Source of the DNA: Arenicola marina
Lineage: Eukaryota; Annelida; Polychaeta; Arenicolidae
Length of the DNA stretch: 64,000 nucleotides
NCBI GenBank assembly: GCA_964019135.1
Contig: OZ025248.1
Span: 50,151,670 to 50,215,669, forward strand
Reading direction: 5' to 3'
Shown one piece after another: positions 60,201 through 64,000 of the stretch (positions are counted from its first letter, which is position 1; every line of letters begins with the position of its first letter). The notes beneath the pieces were generated by a model. The model saw only the letters and a list, made by a program, of their open reading frames with translations. It had not been told where the DNA came from and did no database searches. The position numbers and the translations under genes are program-made.

Positions 60201-62212
60201 AGACTGTGAGTCACAGCGATATGACCTGTAGAGGATAAGGCATCCTGCTTACACCAAACGAAATATGTACTCTGTCCTTCTGATAATGAGCTTGGGGTTA
60301 CACTGAGAGCTGTCTCCCCAAACCCCTCCCAAACTGGTGCACGTATAAGTTTTACCTAATCAACACAATATCACAGACGAGCTTTTGTCGTGTTTATCCA
60401 GGGCTTTTGTCGTGTTTATCCAGGGGTGTTTGTCGTGTTTATCCAGGGCTTCTGTCGTGTTTATCCAGGGCTTTTGTCGTGTTTATCTAGGGCTTTTGTC
60501 ATCTTTATCCAGGGCTTTTGTCTGAGTTTCCTGACTCAGCTGGACCGCTCCTCTCACCCCGCGGTGCAGCAGCTCGTGTGCCACCACATCCTGGGCCGGC
60601 AGAACGCCAAGAGTCTGCTGAGCAAGCCCCTGCCCGAGCCCCCCACTGACCGAGGGCGCCACGTGCCGGTGGAGGGGTACTGGCTGTCAGTGGGCGGTCT
60701 GGAGACACGCGTGTCTGAGGACTACGTGCTGACACCGTCAGTTAGAGCCAACCTGCGGGACCTGGCAAGGGTCGTCTCTGCTGGGTCAGTGGGTCGAATC
60801 TTTACTCCCTCATTGCTTTATATATCTCATACATTTAATTATGATGTTGGCATATGATTCATATCTGAGAACGACGGTAAATTGCTTGTTAGATATATAA
60901 GGGTGCTATTGTGATAAGTGCGGCCGGGAAGGGTGTCAGATGAAGGCATACTCATCACTGATGATATATATCTCGTGTACAAACAAAACATAATTCCCAT
61001 ATTGTACCTTGTCAACTTGCTATTTTGGACCCGTGAAAAAGGTAAGTTTGTCGTTGATTGTTGATCTGATTGTGGAGATGAGGACGAGTGTTAACGTGTG
61101 CCCCTGACGGTCGTGCAGGCAGCACCCGGTGTTACTGCAGGGGGAGACCTCCGTGGGCAAGACCAGTCTGATCCACTGGCTGGCCCAGACCACGGGCAAC
61201 GCCTGCGTGCGCATCAACAACCACGAGCACACCGACATCCAGGAGTACGTTGGCTCGTACGCCGCCGGCCCCACGGGGAAACTCGTCTTCAAGGACGGTA
61301 CGAGACTTGGTGTCACTCTCCTCCACAGGGGGGCGCTAGTCATACATGGTTAACTACGGGGTCAACATATTATTTACTTTGTGAACATGGTTAACTACGG
61401 GGTCAACATATTATTTACTTTGTGAACATGGTTAACTACGGGGTCAACATATTATTTACTTTGTGAACATGGTTAACTACGGGGTCAACATATTATTTAC
61501 TTTGTGAACATGGTTAACTACGGGGTCAACATATTATTTATTTTGTGAACATGGTTAACTACGGGGTCAACATATTATTTACTTTGTGAACATGGTTAAC
61601 TACGGGGTCAACATATTATTTACTTTGTGAACATGGTTAACTACGGGGTCAACATATTATTTACTTTGTGAACATGGTTAACTGCGGGGTCAACATATTA
61701 TTTATTTTGTGAACATGGTTAACTACGGGGTCAACATATTATTTACTTTGTGAACATGGTTAACTACGGGGTCAACATTTTGTTTACTTTGTGAACATAG
61801 TTAACTACGGGGTCAAAATATTATTTACTTTGTGAACATGGGTAACTGCGGGGTCAACATATTGTCTACTGGTCAAGATGTTTCTTTTGAAATATGGTGA
61901 TGTTTGAAATTGTTACGTATAGTGACGTCTAATACCAGTAAAGATCCTTTTAACCGGTACTGGTAATTTTTGTACGCCTAGGTTTTATGTGATATTCTCA
62001 ACTCAAATGGCGGTAAATAAAGGGATATTCTTTCCATCTGACTTAGAAAGGCCGCTGTAGGGCTAACGTTTAAAGCATGGCGTATATATATAAGTATTCT
62101 GATGCCAAGTTGCCCTTCAGGTGCGCTGGTGGAGGCGATGAGGAAGGGCTCCTGGATCATCCTGGATGAACTCAATCTGGCACCTTCCGACGTCCTGGAA
62201 GCCCTCAACAGG
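32146..62212 (+). CDS. MDN1: Midasin (AAA+ ribosome assembly ATPase), 5' 24 exons, partial
   Basis: Midasin is a giant nuclear dynein-like ATPase that strips assembly factors from pre-60S ribosomes. Here the first 24 coding exons (3,429 nt, residues 1-1143 of a family about 5,000-5,600 long) are present, all with GT-AG introns and consistent phases; exon lists are in the four segment entries. Three AAA+ Walker A motifs are visible: GPVGCGKT (319-326), GETGTGKT (655-662) and GETSVGKT (1061-1068). The start ATG at 32146 has A at -3 and G at +4 and lines up with the family start (ME... then SELxxFLxKQ). The frame stays open upstream to about 31912, but those residues do not resemble the family. 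The last exon ends at 62212 and the gene runs off the window. Introns are mostly tandem repeats. Confidence 0.96.
32311..33001. mobile_element. Foldback element with 300-bp arms in MDN1 intron 1
   Basis: Arms 32311-32610 and 32700-33001 are inverted copies from GGGACTATTTCTTAAAATTG at the outer end to CTAGTGTTGACA at the inner end, about 90% identical, with an 89-bp loop. The facing frames of 75-77 codons in both arms are mirror copies and probably not genes. No target duplication was obvious. Confidence 0.85.
35401..35460 (+). repeat. Three exact 20-bp repeats in MDN1 intron 4
   Basis: GTAATATCACATTCTGTGGT occurs three times in perfect tandem, 18 bases after the exon 4 donor. A minisatellite at an early stage. 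Confidence 0.95.
36403..42433 (+). CDS. MDN1: MDN1 exons 7-12: AAA1 module
   Basis: Exons 36403-36606, 36955-37190, 37608-37722, 39052-39206, 42010-42187 and 42321-42433 encode residues 289-621. Walker A is GPVGCGKT (319-326). The Walker B block is WVLLEDMDYAP (from 387), with Glu-Asp in place of the usual Asp-Glu, as I recall for AAA1 of this family. Then come GDVIQAAPGFRLFATQR (sensor region), VVDKLLDIYF, FQEALDCFCA and GAKLNMTK. Exon 10 begins GTTATTGCGGCC, inside the last unit of the intron 9 minisatellite; exon 12 ends CTAACCAG at the head of the intron 12 minisatellite. Confidence 0.95.
37828..39066 (+). repeat. 46-bp minisatellite of MDN1 intron 9, spans the exon 10 acceptor
   Basis: About 27 units. 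Each ends TATTGCTATAG and then starts GTTATCGCGGCCAAG, so each repeats the acceptor AG plus the first 15 coding bases of exon 10 (encoding VIAAK). The last unit is the real one at 39052. Subtypes alternate (GCGGCC or GCGACC; AAAGTGATCTC or AAAGGAATTTC). The last few units replace GTTATC with GTTCTC. Confidence 0.95.
39488..41847 (+). repeat. 59-bp minisatellite of MDN1 intron 10 with 885-bp higher-order period
   Basis: About 40 units containing GATGTCTGCTACGTTATACG and GCGTGGCGAGTGCCTTGCCA. Variant patterns repeat after exactly 15 units (885 bp): for example the block from 39646 matches that from 40531, and 40000 matches 40885. No stop codon occurs in one frame of the unit, and 59 is 2 mod 3, so overlapping spurious frames arise in all three phases. 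Confidence 0.95.
42434..44520 (+). repeat. 32-bp minisatellite of MDN1 intron 12, spans the exon 12 donor
   Basis: About 65 units containing GTACACCGACCACATACC and ending ACTAACCAG. The exon 12 end, CGACTAACCAG|GTACACC, is the founder: each unit repeats the last eight exon bases and the donor. A few units carry AGATACAC (donor GT destroyed) or AACCAAGTAC. A subtype with ATATTGCACGATTAAC or ACTGCACGACTAAC retains the exonic CACGACTAAC. Confidence 0.96.
44567..52286 (+). CDS. MDN1: MDN1 exons 13-20: AAA2 module
   Basis: Exons 44567-44718, 45460-45520, 45878-45992, 47727-47811, 48013-48116, 48664-48800, 51082-51186 and 52101-52286 encode residues 622-936 and a little more. Walker A is GETGTGKT (655-662), followed by LRVVNMNQQSDSTDLLGG, Walker B WVLLDEINLA (from 806), LSGLLEGSAGSVTLLERG, the sensor and arginine block FRLFACMNPATDVGKKDLP then RNRFTELFVDEL, and the end DGTGHRPCYR. 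Exons 18 and 20 end in sequences that are repeated with their donors through introns 18 and 20. Confidence 0.95.
44721..45229 (+). repeat. 40-bp minisatellite at the start of MDN1 intron 13
   Basis: About twelve units with GACCTCCCTGGCTATCATAC and GGCCCACATGCTAGGCT. It begins two bases after the donor GTGAGACC, whose GACCTCCC is part of the unit, so it is adjacent to the junction but does not copy the splice site. Confidence 0.93.
45350..45459 (+). repeat. 35-bp repeat (3 copies) up to the exon 14 acceptor
   Basis: Three units containing TGTATGACTGTGATTGACTG and CGATGTACATTGTA. The last unit ends ACATTGTAG, the acceptor of exon 14; the others read ACATTGTATG or ACGTTGTATG, so the functional AG is formed only in the last unit. 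Confidence 0.85.
45600..45687 (+). repeat. 22-bp repeat, four copies, in MDN1 intron 14
   Basis: ACTGGTGGCGGCACGGCCAC with CA/CG spacer repeated four times, about 80 bases after the exon 14 donor. Confidence 0.93.
46027..47494 (-). repeat. 31-bp minisatellite of MDN1 intron 15
   Basis: About 47 units containing GTCCTGAGTATAGTGCACGC and CACACCACATA, with a common variant GAGGACAGTGCACGCC. A variant block CCCTACCACAATCCGTAG recurs near 46325 and 46865. The minus strand is open for up to 387 codons in this array (repeat CGVHYTQDYVVWRALSSGL), a by-product of the composition. Confidence 0.93.
48801..51000 (+). repeat. 98-bp minisatellite of MDN1 intron 18 carrying exon 18 end and donor
   Basis: About 22 units. 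Each runs GTAAGTCAGCTATCACTG, TTACTTATACAG, AGGAACTCCCCATGACC, then a copy of the last 47 bases of exon 18 (GGACTGCTGGAGGG to CTGGAGCGGGG) and again GTAAGT. The donor is unchanged in every unit I read. The exon copy differs mainly by GGGTTGGG or GGGTCGG in place of GGGGTCGG. Each unit therefore looks like a mini-exon of about 68 nt with TACAG before and GTAAGT after. Confidence 0.96.
51266..52096 (+). repeat. Pyrimidine-rich 15-bp repeat filling MDN1 intron 19
   Basis: More than 50 copies of CTCTGGTCTCTCACT and variants (CTTTCACT). The array runs right up to the exon 20 acceptor (CTCTGGTCCCTTAG at 52100), so the last unit supplies the polypyrimidine tract. Confidence 0.95.
52263..59430 (+). 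repeat. 57-bp minisatellite of MDN1 intron 20, about 125 copies, carrying exon 20 end and donor
   Basis: Each unit has GGCGGGGGAGGGGTGTAGTG, GAGAGAAGGGCACGGGACAC and CGGCCCTGCTACAG. The last 26 or so bases of exon 20 (GGCACGGGACACCGGCCCTG then CTACAG) are repeated each time and followed by GTAGGC, GTGGGC or GTTGGC; only the true donor reads GTACGC. Blocks of 24 units (1,368 bp) recur about three times (for example from 55558, 56926 and 58294), and a 285-bp five-unit block is doubled at 54247 and 54532. A unit of 19 codons keeps both strands in frame and gives a 2,362-codon antisense frame, judged spurious. Confidence 0.97.
59562..62212 (+). CDS. MDN1: MDN1 exons 21-24: linker and start of AAA3
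   Basis: Exons 59562-59637, 60513-60784, 61119-61297 and 62121-62212. Exon 21 gives LRTLCRALRQAATNSCGNVQ; exon 22 gives GFCLSFLTQLDRSSHPAVQQ and LRDLARVVSAG; exon 23 carries Walker A GETSVGKT with RINNHEHTDIQEYVG; exon 24 carries Walker B SWIILDELNLAPSDVLEALN. Exon 22 ends at an unusual GTCAGT donor. The reading frame is open at 62212 and the following exon must lie beyond 64000. Confidence 0.94.
59658..60178 (+). repeat. 17-19-bp minisatellite in MDN1 intron 21
   Basis: About 30 short units of GTGACAGATGACGGGGCGGT with variants (GTGCCAGATGACGGGGCGGT, TGGCGGGGTGGTGACAAATG). It starts about 20 bases after the exon 21 donor. Confidence 0.93.
60381..60522 (+). repeat. 22-bp repeat up to and including the exon 22 acceptor
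   Basis: Six units of GGCTTTTGTCGTGTTTATCC followed by AG. The last, CTTTATCCAG|GGCTTTTGTC, is the real acceptor and the first ten bases of exon 22 (encoding GFC). Earlier units carry the same CCAG|GGCTTTTGTC, so acceptors are repeated at 22-24-bp steps. Confidence 0.93.
61344..61862 (+). repeat. 41-bp minisatellite in MDN1 intron 23
   Basis: About thirteen nearly identical units containing ACATGGTTAACTACGGGGTC and AACATATTATTTACTTTGTG. It does not touch either splice site. Confidence 0.95.
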
Positions 62213-62272
62213 GTGAGTCCTAGTGCCATCTGGTGGTGATAACAACGTGGCTAGCAGGTCAGTGGAGTACTA

Positions 62273-64000
62273 GTAACATGGGGCTCCACTGTACAATGTA
62301 CGGCGTGTCTCCTGTATAAGGGAGACTGGGGGTAAAATGGGGCTCCACTGTACAATGTAAGGCGTGTCGCCTGTATAAGGGAGACTGGGGGTAAAATGGG
62401 GCTCCACTGTACAATGTACGGCGTGTCGCCTGTATAAGGGAGACTGGGGGTCACATGGGGCTCCACTGTACAATGTACGGCGTGTCGCCTGTATAAGGGA
62501 GACTGGGGGTCACATGGGGCTCCACTGTACAATGTACGGCGTGTCGCCTGTATAAGGGAGACTGGGGGTAAAATGGGGCTCCACTGTACAATGTACGGCG
62601 TGTCGCCTGTATAAGGGAGACTGGGGGTAAAATGGGGCTCCACTGTACAATGTACGGCGTGTCGCCTGTATAAGGGAGACTGGGGGTCACATGGGGCTCC
62701 ACTGTACAATGTACGGCGTGTCGCCTGTATAAGGGAGACTGGGGGTCACATGGGGCTCCACTGTACAATGTACGGCGTGTCTCCTGTATAAGGGAGGCTG
62801 GGGGTCACATGGGGCTCCACTGTACAATGTACGGCGTGTCGCCTGTATAAGGGAGACTGGGGGTAAAATGGGGCTCCACTGTACAATGTACGGCGTGTCG
62901 CCTGTATAAGGGAGACTGGGGGTAACATGGGGCTCCACTGTACAATGTACGGCGTGTCGCCTGTATAAGGGAGACTGGGGGTAACATGGGGCTTCACTGT
63001 ACAATGTACGGCGTGTCGCCTGTATAAGGGAGACTGGGGGTAACATGGGGCTCCACTGTACAATGTACGGCGTGTCTCCTGTATAAGGGAGACTTGGGGG
63101 TAACATGGGGCTCCACTGTACAATGTACGGCGTGTCGCCTGTATAAGGGAGACTGGGGGTAAAATGGGGCTCCACTCTACAATGTACGGTGTGTCGCCTG
63201 TATAAGGGAGACTGGGGGTAACATGGGGCTCCACTGTACAATGTACGGCGTGTCGCCTGTATAAGGGAGACTGGGGGTAACATGGGGCTTCACTGTACAA
63301 TGTACGGCGTGTCGCCTGTATAAGGGAGACTGGGGGTAACATGGGGCTCCACTGTACAATGTACGGCGTGTTTCCTGTATAAGGGAGACTGGGGGTAACA
63401 TGGGGCTCCACTGTACAATGTACGGCGTGTCGCCTGTATAAGGGAGACTGGGGGTAACATGGGGCTCCACTGTACAATGTACGGCGTGTCGCCTGTATAA
63501 GGGATACTGGAGGTAACATGGGGCTCCACTGTACAATGTACGGCGTGTCTCCTGTATAAGGGAGACTGGGGGTAAAATGGGGCTCCACTGTACAATGTAC
63601 GGCGTGTCGCCTGTATAAGGGAGACTTGGGGTCACATGGGGGTAACATGGGGCTCCACTGTACAATGTACGGCGTGTCTCCTGTATAAGGGAGACTGGGG
63701 GTAAAATGGGGCTCCACTGTACAGTGTCCGGCGTGTCGCCTGTATAAGGGAGATTGGGGGTAACATGGGGCTCCACTGTACAATGTCCGGCGTGTCGCCT
63801 GTATAAGGGAGACTGGGGGTAAAATGGGGCTCCACTGTACAATGTACGGCATGTCGCCTGTATAAGGGAGACTGGGGGTAACATGGGGCTCCACTGTACA
63901 ATGTACGGCGTGTCGCCTGTATAAGGGAGACTGGGGGTAAAATGGGGCTCCACTGTACAATGTACGGCGTGTCGCCTGTATAAGGGAGACTGGGGGTAAA
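62273..64000 (+). repeat. 59-bp minisatellite of MDN1 intron 24, runs off the window
   Basis: About 29 units containing ATGGGGCTCCACTGTACAAT, GTACGGCGTGTCGCC and TGTATAAGGGAGACTGGGGG, with variants GGTAAC/GGTAAA/GGTCAC. The minus strand shows long repeat frames (up to 404 codons), judged spurious. The array continues past 64000. Confidence 0.95.

Noticed and set aside
62746..63960. 404-codon minus-strand frame with a repeating SPLYRRHAVHCTVEPH pattern
   Set aside because: Falls wholly in the 59-bp intron 24 array and exists in more than one frame; no unique sequence or start context.

Overview
This is a piece of an animal (metazoan) nuclear genome: intron-rich protein genes with GT-AG junctions, a LINE, a tRNA-derived SINE, several inverted-repeat elements and an extreme load of minisatellites. 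The gene content and the style of the minisatellites best fit an invertebrate deuterostome, most likely a cephalochordate (amphioxus). That species guess is inference.

Layout. 0.8-5.6 kb: remains of two related LINE-type retroelements on the minus strand, each with an ORF1 preceded by a tandem array. 5.6-8.3 kb: intergenic, with a hairpin and a TTAA-flanked MITE. 8.3-14.3 kb (+): a complete 9-exon gene for V-ATPase subunit E (226 aa). 14.3-17.8 kb: convergent intergenic region. 17.8-27.7 kb (-): a complete 9-exon mitochondrial glutamate carrier gene (SLC25A18/22 type, 309 aa) whose first coding exon holds only 17 nt. 27.7-32.1 kb: divergent intergenic region with a 52-bp-arm inverted repeat and a 1.2-kb element with about 270-bp terminal inverted repeats. 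32.1 kb to the window end (+): the first 24 coding exons (3,429 nt, 1,143 codons) of the AAA+ ribosome-assembly ATPase midasin (MDN1), covering the N-terminal domain, AAA1, AAA2 and the first part of AAA3. The gene continues beyond 64,000.

Functions. Subunit E is part of the peripheral stalk of the proton-pumping V-ATPase. The carrier imports glutamate into mitochondria. Midasin is the dynein-like remodelling ATPase of the pre-60S ribosome. The first two form a tail-to-tail pair like human ATP6V1E1 and SLC25A18 on 22q11, so this looks like an ancient conserved gene pair. I infer no functional link to MDN1.

The outstanding feature is the introns. About two thirds of the MDN1 stretch (roughly 21 of 31.9 kb) is tandem repeats, nearly every long intron having its own unrelated family (units of about 15 to 98 bp, up to about 125 copies). 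In at least six cases (MDN1 exons 10, 12, 14, 18, 20, 22), and also at ATP6V1E exon 7, the unit includes the end of the exon and its splice site, so a true donor or acceptor is repeated several to more than 100 times. Two arrays have higher-order structure (885 bp = 15 x 59; 1,368 bp = 24 x 57). All exon coordinates were derived by reading codons across GT/AG junctions and comparing with remembered family proteins; no alignment was run.
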